This document shows positions 42,647 through 52,220 of a stretch of DNA of 64,000 nt, one piece after another. Below the pieces are notes generated by a model. The model saw only the letters and a list, made by a program, of their open reading frames with translations, did no database searches and was not told where the DNA came from. Position 1 is the first letter of the stretch. Every line of letters starts with the position of its first letter. Source of the stretch: Allokutzneria multivorans (GTDB taxonomy: Bacteria; Actinomycetota; Actinomycetes; Mycobacteriales; Pseudonocardiaceae). The translations under genes and the position numbers were made by a program. The stretch covers positions 1 to 64,000 of the forward strand of contig NZ_BAABAL010000024.1 of assembly GCF_039537405.1 (NCBI RefSeq). Reading direction: 5' to 3'.

Positions 42647-43195
42647 TCAGGCCCCGGTGACGAGCTCCACGTACTCCCGAGCCACCTCCGCCACCGGAGT
42701 CCCACCGCTGCGGCCCATCCCCGCCAACGTCTCCGAAACCCATCCCGGACTGACCACCGCCGCGGAGATCCCCCGGGGCAGCTCCTCGCGAGCGTTCTCC
42801 ACGAACGCCTCCAAGGCCGCGTTGACCATCGCCCCCACCGATCCTCGGCACAGCGCGCCCTCGAAGCGACCGGCGGTCAGCACGATGCGCCCGCCATCGC
42901 GCAACGCTCGAACCGCGCGCCAGAACAACGCCAACTGGCCATCGAGCTTCACCTGTCGAAATGACGCGTCATCCAACTCGGCCAGCGGCTGAAGCGGAGC
43001 ATGGGCCGCCGTGCACACCACCCCGTCCACATCCGCGACCGAAGCGAACAGCGCATCGAGGCTGCGGGGATCGGCCAGGTCCACGTGGACGGGCCCGGAC
43101 CGGGATGCGCGGACGACGGAGTGGCCGGAAGCTTCCAGGAGGGACGACACGGCGGACCCGATGGTGCCGCTCGCGCCGATGACGATGATTCTCAT
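42647..43195 (-). CDS. Short-chain dehydrogenase/reductase
   Basis: The 182-aa protein is a compact SDR: MRIIVIGASGTIGSAVSSLLE carries the TGxxxGxG variant, DVDGVVCTAAHAPL the NAG equivalent, and the remainder follows the YxxxK region with GSVGAMVNAALEAFVENAREEL, where the catalytic Tyr is not obvious. It would use NAD(P)H on an unknown substrate. It is divergent (57 bp) from an XRE regulator that probably controls it. Confidence 0.75.
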   Translation of the reverse strand: MRIIVIGASGTIGSAVSSLLEASGHSVVRASRSGPVHVDLADPRSLDALFASVADVDGVVCTAAHAPLQPLAELDDASFRQVKLDGQLALFWRAVRALRDGGRIVLTAGRFEGALCRGSVGAMVNAALEAFVENAREELPRGISAAVVSPGWVSETLAGMGRSGGTPVAEVAREYVELVTGA

Positions 43196-43252
43196 GGCGT
43201 TGAGCGTTGTCGTGACGAGCAACGCTAGCCAGGACCCTGGGAAGGTCAGGAT

Positions 43253-44062
43253 ATGGAGCTGGGGGAGTACCTCAAGGCGTGCCGCGCGCGGATCAGCCCG
43301 ACCGACGTGGGGTTGGCGGAGGGCGGTAGGCGCCGCGTGCGTGGGCTGCGGCGGGAGGAGCTGGCCGAGCTCGCGGGGATCAGCGTGCCGTACTACACGC
43401 GCCTGGAGCAGGGGCGCGATCGCAACGCCTCGGACTCCGTGCTGGACGCGGTGGCGCGAGTGCTGCGGCTCAACGGTGACGAGCGCGCGCACCTGTACCG
43501 GCTGGCTCGCGGAAGCACGCCGAACGCGGAAGAACGGCTCCGGCCGAGCGTGCGGTTGATGATCGACTCGATGCGGGACGTCCCGGCGCTCGTGATGGGG
43601 CGGCGGACGGACGTGCTCGCGTGGAACCGGCTCGCGCACGCCCTGCTCGCGTCGCACCACGACTTCGCGGAGCCACAAGCCGTGAACCTCGCGCGGTTGG
43701 TTTTTCTCGACCAGCGCACGCGCGATCTCTACGTCGACCACGACCGGAAGATGCGCGATGCCGTCGCGCACCTGCGGATGATCTCCGGCGCGTATCCCGC
43801 CGACAACGGCATCGCGCGCCTCATCGAGGAATTGTCGTTGCAGAGCAAGGAGTTCGCCGCGCTCTGGACGCAGTACCCGGTCCGCAACTGCGCGTTCAAC
43901 GCGCGCGAGTACGACCACCCCGTCGTCGGTCGGTTGACGCTGACGGACGAGCTGATGCTGCTGCCGGACGACGAGGGGCAGCGGGTCGTCGTCTACACGG
44001 CGGAAACCGGGACGAGTTCGGCCGAGGCACTCGCGCGACTCGTACACCATCTGGTTTCATAG
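43253..44062 (+). CDS. XRE-family regulator with MmyB-like ligand domain
   Basis: The 269-aa protein has an N-terminal helix-turn-helix (GLRREELAELAGISVPYYTRLEQGRDRNASDSVLDAVARVL) and the MmyB-like C-terminal domain (ALVMGRRTDVLAWNRLAHALL ... DELMLLPDDEGQRVVVYTAE). Regulators of this type lie next to and repress an SDR gene; the divergent SDR at 42647-43195 fits. The ligand of this group is thought to be a fatty acid in a structural homologue, but nothing here proves it. Confidence 0.85.
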   Translation: MELGEYLKACRARISPTDVGLAEGGRRRVRGLRREELAELAGISVPYYTRLEQGRDRNASDSVLDAVARVLRLNGDERAHLYRLARGSTPNAEERLRPSVRLMIDSMRDVPALVMGRRTDVLAWNRLAHALLASHHDFAEPQAVNLARLVFLDQRTRDLYVDHDRKMRDAVAHLRMISGAYPADNGIARLIEELSLQSKEFAALWTQYPVRNCAFNAREYDHPVVGRLTLTDELMLLPDDEGQRVVVYTAETGTSSAEALARLVHHLVS

Positions 44063-44302
44063 GTCCAGCAAGGACTTTCTCAGGCCGTCCACTGTGGAAT
44101 CAACAATCCCTCCGGATTTCGGCAGAGCCCTTGACGAGCGCGAAACCCCTGGCGCGCTGCGGCGTTCGGTCCCCGTTCCTGCTCCGATCGGTCGCCCCTC
44201 CAGCGTCGCTTGTCCGGAGAACCCGTTCTGGAGTTGCCTTTTCTCAACCGGCCCGCCCGTGGCCGGACCTCGTTCGAGGGCACGGGGAAAGGAAGTGAAC
44301 CA

Positions 44303-45091
44303 GTGGGCTCCCTGCGTCACCTGGTCAAGATCGTCGGCATCGCCGCGGCGCTCGGCATCGCCGCCACCGGAACCGCCACCGCCGCACCGGCCAAGCCGTC
44401 CGGCGACCTGTCGCCGATGATCGTCGGCGGCGGCCCCGCCACCACGGAGCAGTACCCGTGGACGGTCGCGCTGATCTACAACGGCACCCAGTGGTGCGGC
44501 GGCACGCTCGTCGCGCCGAACAAGGTCGTCACCGCCGCGCACTGCACCGCGGGCAAGGCGGCCAGCTCCTGGGGCGTCGCCGCCGGGCGCACCGACCTGC
44601 GCACCAGCGCTGGCGTGCTGGCCAAGGTCACCAAGGTCTGGCAGCACCCGAACTACCGCAGCGTCACCCAGGGCGACGACGTCGCCGTGATGACGCTGGA
44701 CCAGAACCTGCCGTACAAGACCCTGCCGCTGGCCACCTCGGCGGACTCCGGGCTCTACTCGGCCGGCACCGTCGCCAAGACCCTGGGCTGGGGCGACACC
44801 ACCGGTACCGGCACCTACTCCGACACCTTGAACCAGGTCGACGTGCCGGTGACCTCCGACCAGACCTGCGCCACTGCCTACGGCGCCGACTACCGCAAGG
44901 CGTCGATGGTGTGCGCGGGCTACCCGAACGGCGGCAAGGACAGCTGCCAGGCCGACTCCGGCGGTCCGCTGGTCGCGGGCGGCAAGCTGATCGGCGTCGT
45001 CTCCTGGGGTGAGGGCTGCGCCCTCGCGGGCAAGCCGGGCGTGTACGCCCGCGTGTCCTCCTACGTGGACCTGATCAAGCAGCAGCTCTGA
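44303..45091 (+). CDS. Secreted trypsin-like serine protease (S1)
   Basis: The 262-aa preproprotein has a signal peptide (1-28), a short propeptide and the mature N-terminus IVGG (near 40). The triad is His80 (TAAHC), Asp126 (DVAVM) and Ser219 (CQADSGGP). Asp213 in KDSCQADSGG occupies the trypsin specificity site, so cleavage after Arg or Lys is expected. Cysteines fit three disulfides. GTG 44303 with upstream GGAAAGGAAG is chosen; the frame open from TTG 44210 contains no signal before that point. A terminator follows directly. Confidence 0.9.
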   Translation: MGSLRHLVKIVGIAAALGIAATGTATAAPAKPSGDLSPMIVGGGPATTEQYPWTVALIYNGTQWCGGTLVAPNKVVTAAHCTAGKAASSWGVAAGRTDLRTSAGVLAKVTKVWQHPNYRSVTQGDDVAVMTLDQNLPYKTLPLATSADSGLYSAGTVAKTLGWGDTTGTGTYSDTLNQVDVPVTSDQTCATAYGADYRKASMVCAGYPNGGKDSCQADSGGPLVAGGKLIGVVSWGEGCALAGKPGVYARVSSYVDLIKQQL

Positions 45092-45103
45092 CGCTTCGCG
45101 CTC

Positions 45104-45131
45104 GGCGGGCGGCCCACCCGGGTCGCCCGCC
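45104..45131. terminator. Terminator hairpin after the trypsin gene
   Basis: GGCGGGCG (45104-45111) pairs with CGCCCGCC (45124-45131), with an inner CCCGGG, and is followed by a pyrimidine-rich stretch (CTTTCCCTT). Confidence 0.7.
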
Positions 45132-45250
45132 TTCGCTCTTTCCCTTGCGCACCAACGGTTCCCGCTCCGAAGTGGGCGAATGTCGGACCGGCGAAGTATG
45201 GTGGTGCGTGGTTCGGGGTTGATCGAGCGACGGGCGGTGACGGTGATCGA

Positions 45251-47551
45251 GTGCGTGTGGCGCCGGGTGGTGCCGGAGTGCTGATTCTGATCGCCGTCCA
45301 CTTTCTCGTAGCCGCACTGCTTCCCGCCGTCGCGGCGCGCTGGGGCAGGGCCGCGTTCGTGCTCGCCGCGCTGCCCCCGGCCGCCGCGCTCGTGACGGCG
45401 CTGTCGTGGTCGGCGACCGTCCTCAATGGATCGCCGCCGACGGAGACGCTGAGCTGGGCGCCGTCGATCGGGCTCGACCTGACGCTGCGGCTGGACCCGC
45501 TCTCGCTGCTGATGATCGTCCTGGTGTCCGGGGTCGGCGCGCTGGTCTTCGTCTACTACGCGGCCTACACCCCGCCAGAAGGCATCGGGCGCAACTCCTC
45601 GCTGCTGGTGGTCTTCGCTGGGTCGATGCTCGGCTTGGTCACCGCCGACGACGTGTTCTCCCTGTACGTGTTCTGGGAGTTCACCACCGTGTGCTCGTTC
45701 CTGCTGGTCGGCGGGGCGGGGCTGACCAAGCTTGCGCGCCGCTCGGCGACGCAGGCGCTGCTGGTCACCGGCTTCGGCGGGCTGACGATGCTGCTGGGGC
45801 TGATCCTGCTCGGCACGGCGGCGGGCTCGTTCCGGATCTCCGCGATCGTGGCCTACCCGCCCTCCGGCGCTGTGGTCGAGGTCGCCGTGGTCCTGCTGCT
45901 CGTCGGAGCGCTGACGAAGTCCGCCCAGGTGCCCTTCCACCCGTGGCTGCCCGCCGCGATGGTCGCGCCGACGCCGGTCAGCGCCTACCTGCACGCCGCC
46001 GCCATGGTGAAGGCCGGTGTGTACCTCGTCGCCCGGTTCGCGCCCGGCTTCGCGGAGCTGCCCGCGTGGTGGATCCCGTTGGTGGTACTGGGTTTGTGGA
46101 CGATGGTGCTCGGCGGCGTCAGGGCGCTGCGCGAGCACGACCTGAAGAAACTGCTGGCCTTCGGCACGGTCAGCCAGCTCGGGTTCCTGATCGTGCTGCT
46201 GGGCGTCGGCGAGCACGTCGCGGCCGTCGCGGGCGCCACGATGGTGCTGGCGCACGGGTTGTTCAAGTCCGCGTTGTTCCTCGCGGTCGGCGTGATCGAC
46301 AAGCTCACCGGGACCAGGGACGTCCGCGAGCTGTCCGGGCTGGGCAGGCGGTGGCCGGTGTTCACCGGGTTCGTCGTGCTCGCGGCCGCGTCGATGGCCG
46401 GAGCGCCACCGCTGCTGGGCTTCGTCGGCAAGGAGGCCGCGTTCCAGGCGCTCCAGGCCGAGCCGCTCGTGCTCGTCGTCCTGGTGCTCGGCTCGGCGCT
46501 GACCGTCGCCTACAGCCTGCGGTTCCTCGTCGGCGCTTTCGGCACGAGGCCCGGAGTGTCCCTTGTGGACAGTGAAGGGCCCGGTGCCGCGCTCGCCGCG
46601 CCGGTGGCGATCCCCGCGCTGGCCGGGCTCGTGCTCGCCTTCGCGCCGGGGATCGTGGAACCGGTGATCGCGGGCTACGCCTCGGCCTACCCCGTCGCCG
46701 AGCCGTACGGACTGGCTCTGTGGCACGGTTTCACGCTGCCGCTGCTGCTGTCCGCGGTGGTGCTCGGCGGCGGTTGGCTGGTGTACCGCTTCGCCACCGG
46801 GCGCGCGGGCTGGCTGCCGGAGGCGGTGCACGCGCAGACCGGCTACGACCGCGTGGTGATGGCGCTGGACAGCGTGGCGCGCGGGGTCACCGGCCGGTTG
46901 CAGGCCGGTTCGGTGCCGGTCTACCTCGGCGTGATCCTGATGGTCGCGGTCGTGGTGCCGGGCGCGGGACTGCTGGCCGGAGTGGCTCCGCTGCCGCGCA
47001 TGCAGTGGTTCGACTCGTGGATGCAGGTGCCTCTCGCCATCGTGGTGCTCGTCGCGGCCGGACTCGCGGTGCTGGCGCGGCGCAGGCTGACCGCCGTCCT
47101 GGTGACCGGCGTGATCGGCTACGGGATCGGTGCGCTGTTCCTGGTGGACGGCGGCCCGGACCTCGCGCTCGCGCAGTTCCTGGTGGAGTCGCTGACGTTG
47201 GTGGTGTTCGTCTTCGTGCTCCGCAGGATGCCGCCGAGGTTCAGCGAGGACCGGCGCCCGCTCAGCGAGGGCAGGTGGGTGAAGGCGGTCGTGGCGTGCG
47301 TGGCCGGGACCTTCGTCGCGGTGCTGGCGGTGCTGTTCTCCGCCAACCGGGACGGCCTGCCCGAGGCGAGCGTGGAGTACATCCAGCGCGCGCAGGAGGA
47401 CGCGGGCGCGAGCAACGTGGTGAACGCGATCATCGTGGACTTCCGCGCCTTCGACACGGTCGGCGAGATCGCGGTGCTGGCGGTCGCGGCGACCGGGGCG
47501 GCGAGCCTGATCCTGGCCTCGCACCGGGCCAGGCGGAAGGCGGACCGATGA
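45251..47551 (+). CDS. mnhA: Mrp/Mnh cation:proton antiporter subunit A
   Basis: The 766-aa protein is the MnhA/MrpA subunit: a NuoL-like antiporter core with about 14 helices (TGFGGLTMLLG, FHPWLPAAMVAPTPVSAYLHAAAMVKAG, LKKLLAFGTVSQLGFL) extended by the C-terminal MrpA-specific domains (about 560-766, with VIGYGIGALFLVDGGPDLALAQFLVESLTLV). With the following six subunits it forms the membrane complex that exchanges Na+ (or K+) for H+. The exact start is unsure: GTG 45251 or GTG 45281. It heads an operon whose genes all overlap by four bases. Confidence 0.9.
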   Translation: MRVAPGGAGVLILIAVHFLVAALLPAVAARWGRAAFVLAALPPAAALVTALSWSATVLNGSPPTETLSWAPSIGLDLTLRLDPLSLLMIVLVSGVGALVFVYYAAYTPPEGIGRNSSLLVVFAGSMLGLVTADDVFSLYVFWEFTTVCSFLLVGGAGLTKLARRSATQALLVTGFGGLTMLLGLILLGTAAGSFRISAIVAYPPSGAVVEVAVVLLLVGALTKSAQVPFHPWLPAAMVAPTPVSAYLHAAAMVKAGVYLVARFAPGFAELPAWWIPLVVLGLWTMVLGGVRALREHDLKKLLAFGTVSQLGFLIVLLGVGEHVAAVAGATMVLAHGLFKSALFLAVGVIDKLTGTRDVRELSGLGRRWPVFTGFVVLAAASMAGAPPLLGFVGKEAAFQALQAEPLVLVVLVLGSALTVAYSLRFLVGAFGTRPGVSLVDSEGPGAALAAPVAIPALAGLVLAFAPGIVEPVIAGYASAYPVAEPYGLALWHGFTLPLLLSAVVLGGGWLVYRFATGRAGWLPEAVHAQTGYDRVVMALDSVARGVTGRLQAGSVPVYLGVILMVAVVVPGAGLLAGVAPLPRMQWFDSWMQVPLAIVVLVAAGLAVLARRRLTAVLVTGVIGYGIGALFLVDGGPDLALAQFLVESLTLVVFVFVLRRMPPRFSEDRRPLSEGRWVKAVVACVAGTFVAVLAVLFSANRDGLPEASVEYIQRAQEDAGASNVVNAIIVDFRAFDTVGEIAVLAVAATGAASLILASHRARRKADR

Positions 47552-48042
47552 GCGACAGGGGACCGTGGTGGGAGTGGGACGCCCCGCGCGAGCGGTGGCT
47601 GCTCACCGAGCGGGACTGCAACGGCTGGCCGCGCTCGCTGCTGCTGGAGGTGTGCGCGCGGATCGTCTTCCCGACGGTGCTCGTGCTGTCGGTGTACCTG
47701 CTCTTCGCCGGGCACAACAACAGCGGCGGCGGCTTCACCGGCGGGCTCGTCGCCGGGCTGGCGTTCGTGCTGCGCTACCTCGCGGGCGGCAAGGTCGAGC
47801 TGAGCGCCGTGGTCCGGGTGCGCCCGCCGGTGGTGATCGGCACCGGGCTGAGCATCGCGGTGATCACCGCGCTCGTGCCGACGCTGTTCGGGCTGCCGGT
47901 GCTCACCACCGACGTGTGGCAGCTCGGGCCGGTCAAGCTCGCCACCAGCCTGTTCCTGGACGTGGGCGTCTACCTGCTGATCGTGGGCGTGGTGGTCGAC
48001 CTGCTCGGCACGCTCGGCGTGAGCCTGGAGGAGGACCAGTGA
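47548..48042 (+). CDS. mnhB: Mrp/Mnh antiporter subunit B
   Basis: The 164-aa protein is MnhB: after a hydrophilic N-terminus, four helices carry the family pattern SVYLLFAGHNNSGGGFTGGLVAGLAFVLRYLAGG. It is a small structural subunit of the antiporter membrane arm. ATG 47548 overlaps the stop of mnhA, and the stop overlaps the start of mnhC. Confidence 0.9.
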   Translation: MSDRGPWWEWDAPRERWLLTERDCNGWPRSLLLEVCARIVFPTVLVLSVYLLFAGHNNSGGGFTGGLVAGLAFVLRYLAGGKVELSAVVRVRPPVVIGTGLSIAVITALVPTLFGLPVLTTDVWQLGPVKLATSLFLDVGVYLLIVGVVVDLLGTLGVSLEEDQ

Positions 48043-48428
48043 CGATCAACATCACCATGGCGGTCCTGCTCGCCGGGCTCTACTCCGTCGGCTTCTACCT
48101 GCTGATGCAGCGCTCGCTGATGCGGGTGATCCTGGGCATCGTCATCCTCGGCCATGGCGCCAACCTGTTCCTCCAGGTCGCGGGTGGGCCGCCCGGAGTG
48201 CCGCCGTTCGCCGGACTGTCGGCGCCGGAAGCGATGGTCGATCCGCTCCCGCAGGCGATGGCGCTGACCGCGATCGTGATCACCTTCGCGCTGACCACGT
48301 TCCTGCTGGCGCTGGCCTTCCGCTCCTTCGTGCTGCTCGGGCACGACGAGGTGCAGGACGACGTCGAGGACCGCCGCGTCGGCACCACCGCCGAGCGCAA
48401 CGACCTCGTGCAGGAGGCCGCCCCGTGA
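48039..48428 (+). CDS. mnhC: Mrp/Mnh antiporter subunit C
   Basis: The 129-aa protein is the NuoK-like subunit, with three helices and VILGIVILGHGANLFLQV, DPLPQAMALTAIVITFALTTFLLAL. The charged tail (DDVEDRRVGTTAER) is cytosolic. The GTG start and stop overlap with mnhB and mnhD. Confidence 0.9.
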   Translation: MTINITMAVLLAGLYSVGFYLLMQRSLMRVILGIVILGHGANLFLQVAGGPPGVPPFAGLSAPEAMVDPLPQAMALTAIVITFALTTFLLALAFRSFVLLGHDEVQDDVEDRRVGTTAERNDLVQEAAP

Positions 48429-49954
48429 GCATCCTGGTCGCGCTGCCCGTCCTGCTTCCCCTGCTCGCCGCCGCGTTGTCGTTGGCGTTCAACACCTTCC
48501 CGCGCGTGCAGCGCGTGCTCGGCGTGATCGTGCTCTCGGCGATCGTGGTCGACGCGTCGGTGCTGCTCGCGCACGTCGACCGCGCGGGCCCGGCGGTGCT
48601 GCGCATGGGCGGCTACAGCCCGCCGATCGGGATCACCCTGGTCGCCGACCGGCTCTCGGCGTTGCTGCTGCTCGTCTCGGCCGTGGTGACGCTGGCCGTG
48701 CTGGTGTTCTCGATCGGCCAGCGCATCACCGACTACGGCCGGGGAACGGCGTCGAACACCTTCCACCCCATGTACTTGGTGCTGTGCGCGGGTGTTGCGC
48801 TCTGCTACGTCACCGGCGACCTGTTCACGCTGTTCGTCGGCTTCGAGATCATGCTGTCGGCGTCCTACGTGCTGATCACCAGGCGCACCACGGCGCAGCG
48901 CGTGCGCGCGAGCATGACCTACGTGATCGTCAGCCTGACCTCCTCGCTGCTGTTCATCACGATGACCGCGCTTGTGTACGCGGCCACCGGCACGGTGAAC
49001 CTGGCCGACCTCGCGGACAAGGTCGCGCAGCTGCCGCCGGGCATCCGGACCAGCCTCGGGCTGTTCACCGTGGTGGTGTTCGGCATCAAGGCGGCGTTGG
49101 TGCCACTGCACTTCTGGCTGCCGGACAGCTATCCCACCGCGCCCGCGCCGGTCACCGCCGTCTTCGCCGGACTGCTCACCAAGGTCGGCGTGTACGCGCT
49201 GATCCGGACCCAGACGCTGATCTTCACCAGCGAGGCGATCTGGACGCTGCTGCTGGTGACCGCGCTGCTGACGATGATCGTCGGAGCGCTGGGGGCGCTG
49301 GCGCAGAACGACATCAACCGGATGATGTCCTTCCTGCTGGTCAGCCACATCGGCTACATGCTGTTCGGGCTCGCGCTCTACACCGAGATCGGGCTGACCG
49401 GCGTGATCCTCTACGTGGTGCACCACATCACCGTGCAGGCGTCGCTGTTCCTCGTCGGCGGTCTGATCACCCGGCACACCGGGACGGTGTCGCTGCGCGC
49501 GATGTCCGGTGTGGCCACGGCCTATCCGCTGGTCGCGGTGCTGTTCGCGATCCCGGCGCTGAGCCTGGCCGGGGTGCCGCCGTTCTCCGGCTTCGTCGCG
49601 AAGATCGCGTTGCTGCGGGCGGGCGCGGAGTCGGCCACCTTCACCGCCTACCTGGTCACCGGTGCGGCTGTGCTGACGAGCCTGCTCAGCCTGTACGCGG
49701 TGACCAAGATCTGGGTCGGCGCGTTCTGGGGCAAGACCCGACCGCCGTACGAGGACCCCGATCCGACCGACGAGGTCACCGTGGGCACCGGCAACACCTC
49801 GCGCGGCATGGTCTCCGCGACAGCGGCGCTGGTTGCCGTGGGGGTGGCGATCGCGGTCTTCGCGGGACCGCTGGCCGGGATCAGCGGGCGCGCGGCGAAC
49901 GACCTGATCGACGGGAAGTCCTACCGCGAAGCCGTTCTGGGAGCCGCCCGATGA
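48425..49954 (+). CDS. mnhD: Mrp/Mnh antiporter subunit D
   Basis: The 509-aa protein is the second NuoN/NuoL-like antiporter subunit, with about 14 helices, the lysine-bearing KAALVPLHFWLPDSYPTAPAPVTAVFAGLLTKVGVYAL and the following LAQNDINRMMSFLLVSHIGYMLFGLAL. Together with subunit A it provides the proton and cation pathways. The C-terminal residues (QTRPPYEDPDP region, then VSATAALVAVG) are normal for the family. It overlaps both neighbours by four bases. Confidence 0.9.
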   Translation: MSILVALPVLLPLLAAALSLAFNTFPRVQRVLGVIVLSAIVVDASVLLAHVDRAGPAVLRMGGYSPPIGITLVADRLSALLLLVSAVVTLAVLVFSIGQRITDYGRGTASNTFHPMYLVLCAGVALCYVTGDLFTLFVGFEIMLSASYVLITRRTTAQRVRASMTYVIVSLTSSLLFITMTALVYAATGTVNLADLADKVAQLPPGIRTSLGLFTVVVFGIKAALVPLHFWLPDSYPTAPAPVTAVFAGLLTKVGVYALIRTQTLIFTSEAIWTLLLVTALLTMIVGALGALAQNDINRMMSFLLVSHIGYMLFGLALYTEIGLTGVILYVVHHITVQASLFLVGGLITRHTGTVSLRAMSGVATAYPLVAVLFAIPALSLAGVPPFSGFVAKIALLRAGAESATFTAYLVTGAAVLTSLLSLYAVTKIWVGAFWGKTRPPYEDPDPTDEVTVGTGNTSRGMVSATAALVAVGVAIAVFAGPLAGISGRAANDLIDGKSYREAVLGAAR

Positions 49955-50433
49955 TCTCGACGTTCGTGTGGCTCGTCGTGGTGTGGCTGATGCTGTGGGG
50001 TTCGGTCGACCTGGGGCTGGTGCTGCTCGGCTGCGTGGTGGCGGTGGGCGTGCTGGTGCTCTACCCGCTGCCGCCGGTGCGCTCGCGGATGCTGCGGCGC
50101 CCGCACCGCCTGCTCCGGCTCGGGTTGTTCCTGCTGGCCGACCTGGTGACCTCCGGGATCAGGGTCGCGTGGGAGGCGCTGCGCTACGGGCGGAAGGTGC
50201 GCGCGGCGGTCATCGCGGTCCCGGTCCTCTCCGACGAGGACTACGTGATCGCCACGGCCGCGAACCTGCTGTCGCTGGGGCCGGGCAAGTTCGTGCTCCA
50301 GCTGGACCGGCGCGAGCGGATCTTCTACGTCTACGCGCTCGGGGTGCGTTCGGACGCGGAGGTGGACCGCGCGCGGGAGGACGTGCTCGGCCTGCAACGC
50401 CGGGTGATCAAGGCGTTTGGAGAACCGGGATGA
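49951..50433 (+). CDS. mnhE: Mrp/Mnh antiporter subunit E
   Basis: The 160-aa protein has two or three N-terminal helices and the MnhE cytosolic domain (AAVIAVPVLSDEDYVIATAANLLSLGPGKFVLQLDRRERIFYVYALGV). It is a structural subunit needed for complex assembly. ATG overlaps the mnhD stop; the next start overlaps its own stop. Confidence 0.9.
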   Translation: MISTFVWLVVVWLMLWGSVDLGLVLLGCVVAVGVLVLYPLPPVRSRMLRRPHRLLRLGLFLLADLVTSGIRVAWEALRYGRKVRAAVIAVPVLSDEDYVIATAANLLSLGPGKFVLQLDRRERIFYVYALGVRSDAEVDRAREDVLGLQRRVIKAFGEPG

Positions 50434-50696
50434 GCACTGTCTTCACGATCACCTTCGGGCTGCTGGTGCTGGCCGGAGTGCTGACGCTGGTCCGGCTCGC
50501 GCGCGGGCCGAGGACGCTGGACCGCATCCTCGCTGTGGACGTGCTGGTGGTGCTCATCGCCTGCGGGGTCGCCGTCGAGATGGCGGAGTCCGGGCGGGGG
50601 ATGAACATCGCGCTGCTGCTGGCGATCACGCTGCTGGGCTTCCTCGGCTCGATCGGCGCGGTCCGGCTCATCGAGGACAGGAAGGACCACCGGTGA
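50430..50696 (+). CDS. mnhF: Mrp/Mnh antiporter subunit F
   Basis: The 88-aa protein has three helices with the MnhF pattern RLARGPRTLDRILAVDVLVVLIACGVA. It is a small membrane subunit coupled by overlaps to mnhE and mnhG. Confidence 0.9.
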   Translation: MSTVFTITFGLLVLAGVLTLVRLARGPRTLDRILAVDVLVVLIACGVAVEMAESGRGMNIALLLAITLLGFLGSIGAVRLIEDRKDHR

Positions 50697-51064
50697 CGAA
50701 CGTGATCTCCTCCGTCCTCCTGCTCGGCGGCGCGCTGTTCTGCGTGCTCGGCGCGCTGGGCATGCTGCGCCTGCCGGACGTGCCCAGCCGCCTGCAAGCC
50801 GCGACCAAGCCGCAGACGCTCGGTTTACTGCTGATCCTCTCGGGCACGGCGTTGCAGCTTCCGCCGTCGTACGCGGTCGGCCTGGCGCTGGTCGCGCTGT
50901 TCCAGGTGCTGACCGCGCCGGTGCTCTCGCAGTTCCTCGGGCGCGCCGCCTACCGCACGGGCGCGATCGACAAGTCCACGCTGCTGTGCGACGACCTCAA
51001 AGCTGTTCGGGACGGTTCGCGGGATAGCGGCGCAGAGTCGGGTTCAGCGTCACCAGGAGCGTGA
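50693..51064 (+). CDS. mnhG: Mrp/Mnh antiporter subunit G
   Basis: The 123-aa protein has three helices and the MnhG signature GMLRLPDVPSRLQAATKPQTLGLLLIL. It closes the operon. Its last 68 bp overlap the 3' end of the convergent MFS gene, so transcription of the two units interferes or ends within them; no terminator separates them. Confidence 0.9.
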   Translation: MTNVISSVLLLGGALFCVLGALGMLRLPDVPSRLQAATKPQTLGLLLILSGTALQLPPSYAVGLALVALFQVLTAPVLSQFLGRAAYRTGAIDKSTLLCDDLKAVRDGSRDSGAESGSASPGA

Positions 51065-52216
51065 CCACCGCGATCCCTCCCGTGCAGGTGAGCACGGCCG
51101 CGACGGGCGGCAGCGAAGCGGCGAGCTGACCGCCGGCGAGCGAGCCGACGCCGAACGCGGCACCGACCACGAGCGTCAGCACGCTGCCCAGCCTGCCGCG
51201 CAGCTCGTCCGGGGTGATCAGCATCTGGTGCGTGCTGATCGTGGTGTTCGCGGTCGGCGCGAGCAGAGCCATCAGTCCGAAGAGGACACCGATCAGGTAG
51301 CCGTTGTCGAACAGCAGCGTCAGCGGGGTCAGCACCGTCACGCCCCAGAACACGCCGACGATCGACAGGTACGGGCTCAGCCGCTCGCACAGCGCGGGCG
51401 CGAACAGCGAGCCCACGATCCCGCCGACACCGAGCATCGCGGCCATGAACCCCAGTTCCGCCTCGGGGATTCCCCTTCCGTGCGCCAGAACCAGGACCAC
51501 CAGGTAGAAGCCCGCGAAGAACATGTTCAGCACGGCCGCGCAGATCGTGGTCACGCGGATCTCCTTGCGCTGCCACACCCACCGCAGCCCCTCCGCGATC
51601 TCGCGACCAAGATGCGGGTTCTCGGGCTTGACGCGCTCGCGCGGTGGAACGCGCAGGAACAGCAGCGCGACGAACCCGATGACGTGCGTGATCATGTCGA
51701 GCAGGAACGGGAAAGCCCTGTTCAGGCCGTAGAGGACACCGCCGAGCGCCTTGCCGCCGGAGTCACCGAGCGCGCTGCGTGCCGCGTTGAGACCGATCGC
51801 CGTGGACAGCTGGCTCTCCGCGACGAGGTTCGGCAGGCACGCGTCCTCGGCGGGCTCGAACAGCGCGCGGCAGATGCCCATCACCGCCGCGACGACCACG
51901 AGGTGCGGCACGGTCACGGTGCCCCAGAACAGGACCGCGACCAGGCTGCCGAGCGAGACCGCCTGGGCCGCCTCGCACCACACCATGACCTTCTTGCGGT
52001 CCCACCGGTCGACCAGCGCCCCGGCGGGCAGGCCGACCAGCACCTGGCCGAGCGACTCCACCGCGACGATCGCGCCCGCCACCACGGGCGAGCCGGTGAT
52101 CAGCAGCGCCAGCAGCGGGAACGCGAACGAGGTCGCGCTGAAGCCGACCTCGGCCAGCGCCTGGCTGGTCCACAGGATCGTGTAGTTCCTGTTGCGGGAC
52201 AGGGGAACGGTGGTGG

Positions 52217-52220
<4 letters not shown>
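50997..52220 (-). CDS. MFS exporter coupled to the NRPS
   Basis: The 407-aa protein has 12 predicted helices and the MFS loop GALVDRWDRKKVMVWCEAAQAVSLGSL, of the EntS/tetracycline-resistance type that exports peptides or siderophores. ATG 52220 overlaps the stop of the NRPS gene (ATGA), so it is translated after the synthetase. Export of the peptide product, or self-protection from it, is the probable job. The 3' end overlaps antisense with mnhG. Confidence 0.8.

Noticed and set aside
44063..47524. Giant antisense frame of 1,155 codons opposite the trypsin and mnhA genes
   Set aside because: Low-complexity Arg/Gln/His composition and overlap with clear genes on the other strand.
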